A DNA stretch of 64,000 nt, from contig WPIO01000034.1 of the NCBI GenBank assembly GCA_009760855.2, positions 2,240,001-2,304,000 on the forward strand, written 5' to 3'. A model generated the notes under the pieces. It was given only the letters and a program-made list of their open reading frames with translations, was not told where the DNA came from and made no database searches. A program made the translations under genes and the position numbers. This document shows, piece by piece, positions 11,144 through 21,985 of the stretch (positions are counted from its first letter, which is position 1; each line of letters begins with the position of its first letter). This DNA is from Cristatella mucedo (Eukaryota; Bryozoa; Phylactolaemata; Cristatellidae).

Positions 11144-13390
11144 CTGCTTGATAACAGTCGGCTAACCCTATCGCTAGTCACAGCCAGTCTCTTTCACCAA
11201 GAACGCGAAGTTGTTAGCAAACAAATCACACAGCTCCTCTCCACGCATTGCCGCCCAACTGCACTACGGGGCTGCATAGGGGCTGGGTTGGCCAGAGCGT
11301 AGTCACGTGCTCACGCTGCTAAGGGCCACGGGGCCCCTGCGTTTAGTCGCGGGTGCTTCGGCAATTTCATATCCGGTGGCACTGCAGGTAACGAAACAGA
11401 CTCAGTTTCAGTGTTTCTTATAAAACCTACTGCTTCTTTACTTATTTATTTTTAGCCTTTGACATTTTCCACGTATATAATTATCTGAAGTATCGACTGC
11501 GTTTCCATGACGGTTAACAGTTGCTTACTTGACTGGGGAGCCGCAGTAGCACGAAACGTCCGATCTGGCTTTGTCAATTCAGTGCCTCCAGCACTGATCA
11601 ACTTTCTCACAGCGCTGGCTGCGATACGCCCTTTAGTCGTCACTTGTTCAGAGATCCCAGTTAATCTACCTCATCACACGTCTTAGCAAGGTGAGCGGAT
11701 AAGTGGAATGCACCCTCTCTCTCGCTCTCGGCCGACATGCACGAGGTTTGTAACCTTTTTTTTTTAACTTATTTAGAAGGGCACAGAAGGTCTGCTTCCC
11801 GTTGGGTGTTTCCTTTTTCTTTTCATACGGTCGTGCGATCTTTACCCTGAGACTACGCGTTTTCTTAATCGGCAACGGTGTGTTTTACACTTTGGCAATC
11901 CGATGGCGGCCAGCGACCTCCTGATTAACCAGGATGTCCCTCGTTTTGTATAGGCTGTCCTTTTTGGCAGGCCTTCGCCCCTTGGGGCCCTTGTGTGTAA
12001 CTCGGCCAGCACTCAATGCCTTTAGCATGACGTAGCTCACCCATTTTGAAGAAGACTGTCGCCTCCGATCCAGTTAGTTAGCTGACGTTTGAAAGCCGCA
12101 AGCTTTCACCGTGGACCCTGTAACGTCTCTTTCTGGCCTAAAGGGCTAGCCAGCGCTGCAAAATAAGGCTGGGAACATCACGCCAATACGACAGTCCTGC
12201 GATTTTTGGAAAAGCGATTGTGTCTGTTAGCCCATGGCTGACAGTGGCAGCTTGGTCATGCTGATTCGAAAGGTCGGATGTAACTGCGGTATGCTGTTCT
12301 TAATTATAGCCTCTACCAGGCTATCGCTGTATGCTTTCTAGATCGGAATCCAGCTTGGCCACTGGCTGGTCAACTACTGCGACTGCCTCTGCCATCCATT
12401 GAACCCATTGGGCTGGACGCAGTATCATCTGCTAATATCAGTATCATCTGCTCCTCGGTCCTTGTGCCGATTCAAGACTGGCATGAATTTTCTCTGGCTC
12501 TTAGTAAATTGCCTGACTCTCCCACGAAACTACATCTCTACTGCCTGTATATGCCTTTGAATTCTTGATACGTTGCGACTTGTCCCTTTTCGGGCAGATT
12601 GCACGTCTCGTATTTTCAGGCTTGACTCGACTCGAGCACACGGAAGATTCTTTTCTGTGGTGCAAATCTCTGCTCTCTGTTTTTTGCCATCTTACGATCT
12701 CGGGTTCCTTCATTTATACAGCAGGCCCCCAACTCGTGCCTTTGGCCACCGCACGTGACTGTTTCACACTAGTTTAAAGCCGCATATTTTCATGAAAGTA
12801 GCTGTCGCGTCTCTTGGGGGGCACGCACGCACCTGCAGATTATCATGACTTTGTTGCTGCGAGAGGGCTTACTCTCTGAGCTGCCCTGGGGCCACTTTAA
12901 ATCTGTTGACTAGGCTACCGATGCATCTCTTCAATGCACGACCAGCTGTGGCTCTTTGCAGATGCTTGCAAGAGCAGTGATGTGTCCGCGAGGTGCACTG
13001 GGGGACGGCAGCCCCACCCCCACCACCACAGCCGAGTGGCAGGCCGTAATAATGCAGGCTCGGCATCTCTTTTGCCTCCCGAATGCGGCGAGGTCACTTC
13101 ACTGCCCCTCAGAAGACTTGCTGGCTTTGGCACTGCTGCTTAAAAAAAAGTCTATGCGGTAAATCTCGGACCGAGCAGAACTGAGCCAACCAGAACGATG
13201 TCACGACTGCTGCTCGAACCCCTACAGCTGTGCCCGCCCTTTTCGGTCGCACCTGCTTATGCGCCGGGCAGTCGGCCGCACTTCAGTTAGCTGCACAGAA
13301 GGCGACGAGAACCTATCCTTAGCTTCTAGAGCTGTCCTTTCAGCGACAGCACCTCAGAGCACGACGATCGACTGTCACACTAGCCGCCGC
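11144..13390. other. no supported gene upstream of PACRGL
   Basis: Unique sequence with small open frames on the minus strand (for example near 11452-11643 and 11666-11875, the latter Lys/Arg-rich). Neither has a convincing acceptor and donor. Presumably it includes the PACRGL promoter; I see no TATA box in a useful position. Confidence 0.35.
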
Positions 13391-14092
13391 ATGGCCAACG
13401 AGCGGAAGCTGTCCGCCGAGCAGCGGCGAATGGGCGGAGGCGCTGCTCCAGTGGCGCCGGCCAGACAGGGGCGCAGTGCCGAGAGTGTCGCCTCGCGAGT
13501 GGCGCGACCGTCCGACCGGCTGAACCCGAAGACGGTCGATCCGTTCGCCGACGGCGCCAAGGGCGGCGGCCACAAGTCGGCCTTCGCGTCCGTGTACGCC
13601 AAGGGCGGCGTGCCATGCCGCCTCGTGCACGGCTCGGTGAAGCACAAGCTGTCCTGGGACGCGCCGCCCGAGCAGCTGCCCTTCGACCCCGTGCTGGTGA
13701 CGCTGGCCGAAGGCGTGCGCGAGGAGGTGCACCCGTACACGTTTGTGGCTCGCACCGGCTTCCGCGAGCTGCTCGCCACGCCCGGTGCACGGGCCAAGGT
13801 TGTGCCGCTGCTCGGGAAGCTGGTGGGCCCTGTGCGGCTGGCACTGCTGCACGCCAGCAGCGGCGTGTTCGACGCCGGCCTCGACGCGCTGCAGCAGCTG
13901 AGCGCCAGCGCCGGCCCGGCGCTCAACCCGCACCTTAAGGGCCTGCTCGGCGCCCTCGTCAAGCGCTCGTCGGACAAGGCACACCGGGAGCGAGTGCTGG
14001 CCACTCTGCAGGCGCTGGAGCAGAACGGTGGTCGCGAGTGCCTGGTCGTCATCAAGTCCAAGGTGCCCACGTACAGCTCTGTGCTCACGTGA
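13391..14092 (+). CDS. PACRGL: PACRG-like protein, intronless and complete
   Basis: PACRGL is the paralogue of PACRG, a helical-repeat protein of ciliary doublet microtubules; the cellular role of PACRGL itself is poorly known. The 233-residue product has a disordered N terminus (residues 1-45), then the family hallmarks PSDRLNPKTVDPFADG, FASVYAKGGVPCRLVHGSVK, VTLAEGVREEVHPYTFV, GFRELL and LNPHLKGLLGALVKR. It ends with IKSKVPTYSSVLT, equivalent to the vertebrate C terminus. Length is close to the human protein (about 248). The start at 13391 lies in a near-ideal Kozak context (gccgccgcATGg); the frame stays open upstream to an ATG at 13259, which would add 44 low-complexity residues and seems less likely. 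The whole domain sits in one exon, whereas vertebrate PACRGL is multi-exon, suggesting retroposition or intron loss. The coding sequence is strongly GC-rich at third positions. Identification is confident. Confidence 0.95.
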   Translation: MANERKLSAEQRRMGGGAAPVAPARQGRSAESVASRVARPSDRLNPKTVDPFADGAKGGGHKSAFASVYAKGGVPCRLVHGSVKHKLSWDAPPEQLPFDPVLVTLAEGVREEVHPYTFVARTGFRELLATPGARAKVVPLLGKLVGPVRLALLHASSGVFDAGLDALQQLSASAGPALNPHLKGLLGALVKRSSDKAHRERVLATLQALEQNGGRECLVVIKSKVPTYSSVLT

Positions 14093-15149
14093 CAGCTCAC
14101 GTGACTCGAACTGCTGCGCCGGCAGCTGTGCACATCCCCGTGGGCGGTGGCGGCAGCTTTGCCAGGCACTGGTCAGTCGCGTGCTTTCAGTTGCCGCAAG
14201 GTGGCTAGCCCAAAGCCAGCTGCATTCGGAGCAGTGCTTTGGTCGACTTATCCAGTTTGCCGGCAGGCGAGCCCCTTTCGTCTCGGCCAAGTGTCGTAAG
14301 AGGCTGCTTGTCAGAGCCGAAACGATGCTAACGATGCTACGGTGTGCTTTGTTTCTGCTGAGTGCTCTCACCAGCATTCCAGCCATGCCACGGCCCCTCA
14401 CTGCCGGCTTGCTGCCAGCTTGTTCGGTTGGCTCCTTTAAAGTCAATATGATCTGCTCAAATGCCAGGTCATGCGATCCACTTGATTTTGTTCGGCCGCT
14501 TGTCGCGAGGCTTACTGCACGATATCTGCACCGTGACCTGCTGATGTGACTTGGCGTAACTTGGCGTGACGTGACTTGGGCAGCTCAGTCTGAGTCAACA
14601 CGAAATCTCACTTTCTTATGATAGCCAGCAACGTGTGATGCGAAGTTGCCACGACAATAGCACGAACCTGCAGCGGTGTGTTTATTCTGGTTGCTAATAT
14701 TTACATCTCTGCAGCGGTTGATGCTTATGGCAAATCGTAGTTAGTGTTTGATCCTTGGTTAGTGCTTGATCCTTGAGTGCCGATCATCTGTCGATCGAGC
14801 AGCTCGTGCCAACAACGCGTTAGCAGGACATAACCTCGGTGGCAAAGAGTGTGCCATTGGGAATATTGTGAGGTGGTTTCGATATCGGCTTGAGAGCACT
14901 AAATCTCTATCCATGCTCTTTACAACTCCTGCAATAGAATCAGCAACCGACCAAGTGTAAATGACTCGCATGTATCGTACTCGGACCAACATGTATGAGC
15001 ATGTAAGAAGGTACTCAAGGCTACAGGTTAGTGTAACCCTACCCCCACCCGTTAGAAGCATGCACTAAAGTATTCTCACGTAATCGCCCAAATAGGACAA
15101 CGAAGTCAAGTTCACTGGGGCAAAGAGACAGATGGGCAGATTTCGTAGA
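14093..15149. other. PACRGL downstream region, no further gene
   Basis: It should hold the PACRGL 3-prime UTR, but I see no AATAAA in the first several hundred bases. It contains a short direct duplication (gtttgatccttggttagtgc) near 14748. No exon was recognised. Confidence 0.4.
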
Positions 15150-15429
15150 TGTTGCTTCTTTATCTCTTACCTCAATGATGCAAAGTCATTGTAGGCCGTG
15201 AAAGAAGCCGGAGGCAATGTCCAGACTTTTGGTGCATACGAGCCGAAAGCCCGATAACCAAATGTTTTCAATTTAGTGCAAGGAACGGTGCGATGACTAC
15301 AAGCTGAAAAGGTGGTTCGAGAGCTGGCAACTGGACGAGCAAGGCGGTCGAATATGTAGGTTTCGGCAAGCTAGTGATGCTTAATAGGAAGCCAGTGAGC
15401 TGAGACAGACGATGATGCGACAAATAAAT

Positions 15430-15600
15430 CCTAGCTGATTTAGCAGCCTCTTTTTGTATAGCGACAGGAGAGTCTTTACGGCTATCACCACCGCTTGCAG
15501 CAGCGATTAAAGGATCGCCCACTACAGGATTCGAACCCACGACCTCGGGGCCGAGGTCGTGTAAAGCAACCGCCTTATCTAGTGAGCCATTACGACTCAC
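15430..15600 (-). mobile_element. tRNA-derived SINE, main family
   Basis: On the plus strand the reverse-complement B box GGATTCGAACC is followed by cacgacctcgg and aagcaaccgccttatctagt. The body tgccccgcttgcagc-type block and the tail gctgatttagcagcctcttt lie to the left. Confidence 0.85.
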
Positions 15601-15670
15601 GACGCGATGTGGCAGCTATGCCGTTAGCGACGACCCAGGTGAGCTTCTTGAGTTTTATGCTTGCTGCAGA

Positions 15671-15715
15671 AAATTTCCTGTATTCATGGCCATGAGCCAT
15701 GAATACAGGAAATTT
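15671..15715. repeat. perfect inverted repeat (20-bp stem, 5-nt loop)
   Basis: Arms 15671-15690 (aaatttcctgtattcatggc) and 15696-15715 are exact reverse complements separated by catga. It lies inside the retrotransposon relic and creates the odd reversed peptide at its edge. Confidence 0.95.
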
Positions 15716-15890
15716 AGCAATGCTGACGCGATATCACGAAACCGTTGGGCTGCCGTACTCTTGCCTAGACAGGCCCTGATTTTGGCGATGTTCCTTACCT
15801 GTAAGTATGCTGACTTGACAGTGGATGTAATGTGATTATCCAATGACAAATCGTTTTGGGATAGCTCACCCATACTACGGGCAGACGGTA

Positions 15891-16684
15891 CTGGAATGAC
15901 AAACCCATCCCAAGGGTGAAGTCTTGAATTTATAACTTGAGGGCGACTCTAAGCTTTACGATAACTGTTTTGTCGCAGTTGCCACCGTGATTCGTGAAGT
16001 CCGAGGCTGTTTATCAGATTCCTTCCCTCAAAGCTAGCAGTACAGGACGAATGTCAATGAAGAGCAAAGCAAGAGCGAGCACCTTACCTCCTGGGACGTC
16101 TGTCAGTGCTGCCTCGAGGCCAAGGCAACTTAAATTAGAGAAAACGCTCGACGATGGCTTTCAAAAGCGAAGCGGCAAGGACCGAGCAGCTTTCTTTCCG
16201 GTCTGAGGCTGTTGACAATTTCCGCGTGGGAAGGATAGTCGGTAACCGCTCTCGCGAGGCCGATCGCTGCACCGATCCTCGATCGGTCTCTATAAGTAGG
16301 TATCACCCCAGGTACGCCGTCGTATAGGCCGTCGTGTCGAATCAGGAAGTTGGTAGCGGCGCGTCGTTTAAAATCCGCGACGCCGGTAGCTTTAGTTTGC
16401 TATAACAAATGGAAAACGTAAAACTCGAACGGGACTTTTTCACTCGGTCAAATGAAATTCAAATGAGAGGACGCTGAGCTGACGGCGTGAACGCCGGCGT
16501 CAAGTAGCGTCCGGCAACCTCTTCCCCGTGCGCCGACGCGACAAGGCTTTGCGAAATAGGTTCGCCAAGACGGGTGGACAGCAGGAATTAAGCTTGGATA
16601 TGTACAGGAGAATATTTTTGCATTTAGTCACGCCTCTCTATTGACTGCCGAGGATAGTCGCAATGTATTTACTGCGTTTTAAGT
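15891..16684. other. no supported gene; small SINE fragment
   Basis: A fragment near 16062-16098 (agagcgagcaccttacctcc) matches the reverse complement of a SINE head as at 39340. Nothing else was recognised. Confidence 0.4.
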
Positions 16685-17230
16685 GATAATAACAGTAATA
16701 CATTTGTATAGCACCCTCAGAGGACCAACCCTCTTTCTATGCACTTTACATATGCTGTGAAGAACCCTGTTAACGTGGGTAAGTGTTGTATGACAGTGTC
16801 TCCGGCGGCGACAGGTCTTGCGGGAGTCTCACGGAGGCACAGCGGGCAAACGTGCGCGGTATACGAGACTCTCCTTTATTACTCTCAGCGGGCGCCATAC
16901 ATATATGACAGCTCGATCGATCGCAGCAGACGACACGAAATACAACATGCACTCGTGGCCTGACGCTGCGTCGAGTCAATGGCTGAACTATTGGCCACAG
17001 GTGAGGCGTGTACATTAGTGTCAAGGCGATTCGCTGGTGATTACAACAGCAGAAGCCGCAGGCGCACATTACCTACGGGTAACGTGCACAGTATGTGCGC
17101 GCATAAGCACACCAAAGACAGCTCACAGAGGCCCGGCGTATGCTGCGAGGTTCAGGTGCGTTTTTAGCTTCTTTTTAAATGTCAAGTCAGGGGATGTCGT
17201 GACGTCTCCAGGCCCTTATGGAGCATACGA
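16685..17230 (-). mobile_element. non-LTR retrotransposon 3-prime end
   Basis: The plus strand starts with a short AAT-type tail (aacagtaatacatttgtata) and gcaccctcagaggaccaac-like family sequence. An unrelated stretch of about 230 bases follows, and then the family resumes near 17090 with the conserved tcaagtcaggggatgtcgtg and gcatacgagctaaaggcgcg blocks seen at 32.8 and 42.9 kb. Confidence 0.65.
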
Positions 17231-18985
17231 GCTAAAGGCGCGGCTTCCAAATGATTTAACTTCTGTACAAGCGTCCGCAAGCCTACCAACCATCTGGCGC
17301 CCGCCGGGTTTGCCTCCTCCCCCCGGTTGGCGCTCTGGACGGCTGTTGGTACGTCGTCTCTGTCAGGAGCTTTGACGTTAATGTTGCGCCGCGGGTCCTC
17401 TCCTCGCCCAAATGCCAGCGACAGACGGCCTCTCGTCGGCGCAGCGGGCATCCGATAATCGTTATCAAACCAGCATCGTTCAGCTGTGTCACCTTGCGAT
17501 AATAAAAGCTATTTTTCCCAAGGTTCCACAGTTGAAACCGTCAAGCGCATGTCTGGCCTATTGAGCCACGAGCACCCTGCAGAATTGTCAGCCTTCTATA
17601 TCGTTGCGTCGAACATGCATGCCGGTCCTCAGCCGCCTGGTTGATACCAGCCGACTTTCTATAAAATTTCTGTGTGACAAGTGAGCGCTCGCTAAAGGTG
17701 AGCCGTGCAAAAATCGCCATTAATTCCATTAAAAAAACGTGACTGTATTCTAACTGGCAAACGAGCTATTTGGCCTACTGAACCTAGGATATGGAATTCG
17801 ACTCGCAGTTTTATGCGGAGAGTTTGCGAGCGTTTCCTTACGATCCGACGATTCCTCTGCAGCCGTTCTCCGCTGCTATTCCTCGCTGCTCACTTCCGCC
17901 TCTCTTGCTCATTACTCGACCTCATGGTTTCATTATTGCGTGCTACGAACTGCTATTGGCTGTCCGTTTACAGTGCATATACACTGTACATATATATACA
18001 CAGGATCTTACGCATACGCTAAGCCCTATTCTAAGCGAGATAAATTTTTGACGAACCGTTGAAGCTCCCTCCGTGTAGCACCTGCCTTACGCGAGTCCGC
18101 CGGTTAGTGAGTCCGGCGTAAGCGTGAGTCGTTGACGCCCCGCTTACGCTGCGTCCTTGGTGATAATTACAATACTACAAGGGCGGTACAGCTACGACGA
18201 GTGTCGTGTAGAAATGAAGGACGGGGTAGATGGTCTACCGATATGCATCAGTAGCCACACCATGACATCTCCTAGTAGAAATAGTAAATACAATTGTGAA
18301 TTGAATAATGAAATGGCGATTACAAAGCCTTTGATCGGCAAGTTATTTTTATTTGTACATATAAGCGCTGTGGAAGTTATCAGTATAATAATAAGGAGCT
18401 TGACCAGGATGCTCAGTCTTAGATATGGTCTGCTAGTCGGTGAGTCATCTCGAGGCTGAAGCAGCAACAACTTGAAGCTACACGTATGGCCTTTAATTTT
18501 CCAATTAAGTCTCCTCTCAATACCTCACTAGTAGACGCTTTCATTGTGTGCTCGGAATTTAGGTGTCTTCTTTGATAACTGCTCGCAGTTTAGGAAGCTC
18601 CACCAATTAAGGAGACGGCTTCAGCTGCTAGCCATCGCGTTCGATCTCTAAGATTAGGAGCTGGCTACCACGCTGGCTTGCTAAAAAATATTACCACCTC
18701 GCCTAGTTCTGCCTCGCTGGACCACTAGAATCAGTTTTGGTTTGACTACCGAAAAAAGAGTTACTAAGCGTCTGCAGCCGGTGATGAAATACGGCTGCAC
18801 GATTAGCCAGCAAACTTTAAGCCGTTCAACCGCGCTCGTCTCCTGTCTCGTCTTCCTGCGTCGTCTGCTGCTGAAGCGGCTGCTGCGATGGCTCGATGGG
18901 TCAATCAGCTGATGAAAAGCGAATAAATTAGGGGTCTCTACCTGATCCACAAAGCCTGGCGCGGTGTAACCATTCACCTACCTTG
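17231..18985. other. no supported gene
   Basis: Open frames near 17791-18051 (+) and 18681-18977 (-, Arg/Ser-rich) lack recognisable domains. A good pyrimidine-rich acceptor (cttttcatcag on the minus strand, near 18910) is present, but no matching donor or homologous peptide was found. Confidence 0.35.
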
Positions 18986-18989
18986 TTGA

Positions 18990-19420
18990 GCTGCTGCACC
19001 AGTTTCATCTGGCTCGTGCTCTCAGGTCGTCTGTGGACAGACACTTGGCTGTTCCGTTCCCACGCTTACAGACGGTTGGTATCATAACCTCTGTTCTGTA
19101 GGTGATAGACTAGCGAAGTTCACTTCCACAATTCTCATTAAACTTTATTTACTCTCATGCTGCCGACTATGGTACATCCTTGCAGCTGTCCGGTGCTGCT
19201 AATTCCATGCTACTCACCTACATGTCCCTGCTCTCCTGACTCAGCTATGCCTCGCAAGTTCTCTATGCTGCACGAGATGCAGTCTGCTGCAGGCTACCGT
19301 ACGCGCATCGGACGTCGGTTAGGCTTTGGTTAGGCTTTGGTTAGAAAACTCTCCTGCACGACGCACACGCAGTCCTTGTGTGGGTCTGTGGAGTTACAGA
19401 CGGAGATTTATTACATAAGA
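18990..19420 (+). mobile_element. non-LTR retrotransposon RT C terminus and 3-prime UTR
   Basis: Plus-strand frames include LAVPFPRLQTVG and a NSM-x-YMSLLS region with stops, then the UTR tgtgtgggtctgtggagtta. It is a degraded copy of the same family as 4590-4990. A short direct repeat of taggctttggt lies at about 19319-19342. Confidence 0.7.
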
Positions 19421-19559
19421 TTCCAGCTCGCTCGTCTTCAGTCGTTCGTGGTTAGATTGTCGCGGTTAGACTGTCGTGTCTGTTGTTCGTTGTTATTGTT
19501 GTTGTACGCGTGTATTGTTGTACGTGTCTGTTGTTCGTGGTTAGACTCGCTGAGCCGCA

Positions 19560-19662
19560 ATGTCGCTGAGCCGGTTTGGTCCAGCAGTCAAGGTGCTCGC
19601 CCCGGCCAAGGTCTGGCCGAGGTCGAAAGATTAAGTTCTCTTGGGGCACTATACAAATCAAT
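19560..19662 (+). mobile_element. tRNA-derived SINE, second family
   Basis: Head gccggtttggtccagcagtc then aaggtgctcgccccggccaa, and tail ggggcactatacaaatcaat. It lies head to tail with a main-family SINE starting at about 19664. Confidence 0.75.
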
Positions 19663-19663
19663 T

Positions 19664-19832
19664 ATATTAGGTAAGGCGATTGCTTTCCACGACCTCGGTT
19701 CCGAGGTCATGGGTTCGAATCCTGCGTTGGGCGTTCCTATACTGCCACTGCAAGCGGTGGCGATAGCCTTTAAAGGCTCTTCTGCCTTTAAAGGCTCTTC
19801 TGTGCAACAAGGGGCTGTTAAATCAGTAGTGA
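19664..19832 (+). mobile_element. tRNA-derived SINE, main family
   Basis: Head taggtaaggcgattgctttc, perfect B box GGTTCGAATCC, body ctgccactgcaagcggtggc and tail ggggctgttaaatcag. An internal tandem duplication of ctttaaaggctcttctgc lies near 19770-19803. Confidence 0.9.
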
Positions 19833-20129
19833 GTGTCTGGGCTTGAAGCCTCAACGTTTGGGTTATTGGGGGTGTGGAGATTACGTTGCAGATTGGTTAA
19901 ACTAAATTAGCCGATTATACAGGCTCATTTATACAGCAACAGGAAAGTCTCAACAGCCAATGCTTACAGTGGGCAATACATTATCATTCACTGTAGGACT
20001 CGATTCCACGACCTGGGAAGCCATTATCGTTTCTTAGCCAGTTTTCAACAAATGTGTAGTCGTGAATGGCTGCCAGTCACTTCAAAAGGCCAAAATGGAC
20101 GTCAAGAAAATAATAAAAAAGTTTTTTAT

Positions 20130-21600
20130 TGTGCCATACTATAACTAATCCTCATTTAGTCAGTTGACATATGTTGGAAATGAAGTGTGCCATTACATGC
20201 ACAACTTTTTCAGCACGCATAAGCAAAAACTAAATTCATACGAAGAAAATACTGAGATAAACTGAATTTTGTGTCTTTCTTTTAAATGTGTGGGCATTAG
20301 TGATGCCAGCTGGTAGTACATTCCAGGATTTGGGAGTACGGGAATTGAAGAAATGGTCTCAAGAGGATACGAGATTCTGCTGGTTAGGCACGGCTACACG
20401 ACTTGAGTTAAGAGAGTTAGAGAGGAGAAGGGTCTGATGGAAGTCTTAAGAGTGCGTATTCCATTAACTACGTAGGTACTCTCGCCTTAGCAAGAGCATG
20501 AAGGTTGCTCTTTAACTACTTGATGGGGAGCCTGAGCAGGTCGGTAAGATGTGAAATGTCTCAGCTGCGAGTCATGAATGAAAATCCAGCTGCAAAATAT
20601 TGCACCATTTTTAAATGTGTTAGTGCACAAGCAAGAAGACTTTTACGTGCCAGTAATGAAAGGCATGAAGTCTAGATTGTTGGATTCCAAAAATATGGCG
20701 GTAGTAACCTTCTGGCAGCAACCCTAAATTTTCGAAATTATACGTAGGTGTAAGAGGACAAACTTGAAATGCTGAGCTGATGCGGTCACCTAGCGAAAAG
20801 TCATTTCGAAGTAGGTCACCCAGATTCCGTGCAGGGGCTACAAGAGAAATGCTGTCCCAAACCTTTTTGAGGGTAACCGTTTCTTAGTAACTCGGGGTTT
20901 TTCTACTAAGAATAAATAGTTTGAAGTGTCGTCTAGTGTGATCTAAATGTGAATAACACAATACTGTAAAGGTATGGGTGAGTTTTGAGTCAATGGATGG
21001 CAGGTAGGGATCCAAGTTCACTGCTCTGCGTCGTCTGAATAAATGAAAGTCGAGATTGTGCTTGACGATTACATCTCAAAGAGTGAAGTATAAACTGTGC
21101 AAAGCAGTGGACCTAAAACAAATCCTTGGAGTAGTCAGTGTTTCAAGGCTTCGCCGCTTGACCATAAGCCGTATACAAAGAATCCATGAAATTTCCCAAC
21201 TATGCTAGGACGCACTACATAGCAGTGCCCGTGACACCCAGGCGAGATAATAGACCCTCAAGGAATTGGTGATCAATGGTATCAGATGCTGCCAACAAAT
21301 CAAACGAAAATAGTAGGCTTGATTTAAGTCAGCTTAGAAAGTCGTTATTTAGTCTAAGCAGTGTTGACACTGTGGATTTGCTCTTAAATCTGACAGGAAC
21401 TTAGATACTCAATTTGATGTTTGAAATAAGAATTTGGGTGATCTGCCACTCATCTCTCCAGTGTCTGACAGGAGCGGCAATAGGGAGTCTGGGTGAAAGT
21501 TTTGGGTTCTCGTGGTCTCGTGTCTCCTTAATGAGTGGTCTGACGACAGCCTTTTAAGGATACAAGAGAAAATGACGAGGCTATGTTTATATTTAATATG
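20130..21600 (-). mobile_element. long degraded non-LTR reverse transcriptase copy
   Basis: Minus-strand reading in changing frames gives a collinear series of RT landmarks: VRPLIKET, FDLLAASDTIDHQFLEGLLS, ARNLGDLLRNDFSLGDRISS, and a C-terminal NSRTPKSWNVLPAGI. Many stops and frameshifts are present, so it is long dead. It is probably of the same CR1/L2-like family as the other copies. Confidence 0.7.
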
Positions 21601-21985
21601 TTAGTTACGCAGGTCAGCATCAAATTTATGCCTCTCGCAGAAAAGAAAGTAGGTATGCATCTGTCGACACGGCTAGAAGTCGTCTTCGACTGGGCAATGA
21701 AATTCTAGGTGAAACAGCAAGAAATGGAGGGTGAAAACTCCACTGGTACGTTTCCTTAGGGATGGATTATCTGGTCCATAATGTGACCATTTTTTATATG
21801 ATTGTGGAGATGTTACCTTAGGCAAGAGACTGGACTCTTCGCTTCGCCTCTATGATTGACAATAGTGCTGTGCTCCATAACTTGCATTGTCGAAGCCAAA
21901 AATTAAACCAAATTCTGTGGGAATTGCGGGGATCGAGGTGCCGCGAAGGCACTGGCCTTCGAACAAAATTATCACAATTGTAGTG

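Larger units (their letters stand above)
15150..15890 (-). mobile_element. non-LTR retrotransposon RT fragment with SINE insert
   Basis: The minus-strand frame near 15660-15873 carries LSLDNHITSTVKSAYLQVRN then IAKIRACL, the segment just after the RT catalytic core. The C-terminal part continues to about 15150 and is interrupted by a SINE and by a fold-back inversion. Confidence 0.7.

Noticed and set aside
11666-11875. Lys/Arg-rich minus-strand ORF
   Set aside because: Starts at a non-ATG codon just after a stop, with no good acceptor or donor; likely chance.
13340-14446. Long minus-strand ORFs (368 and 264 codons) opposite PACRGL
   Set aside because: Antisense shadows of a GC-rich coding exon; the plus frame has clear PACRGL homology.
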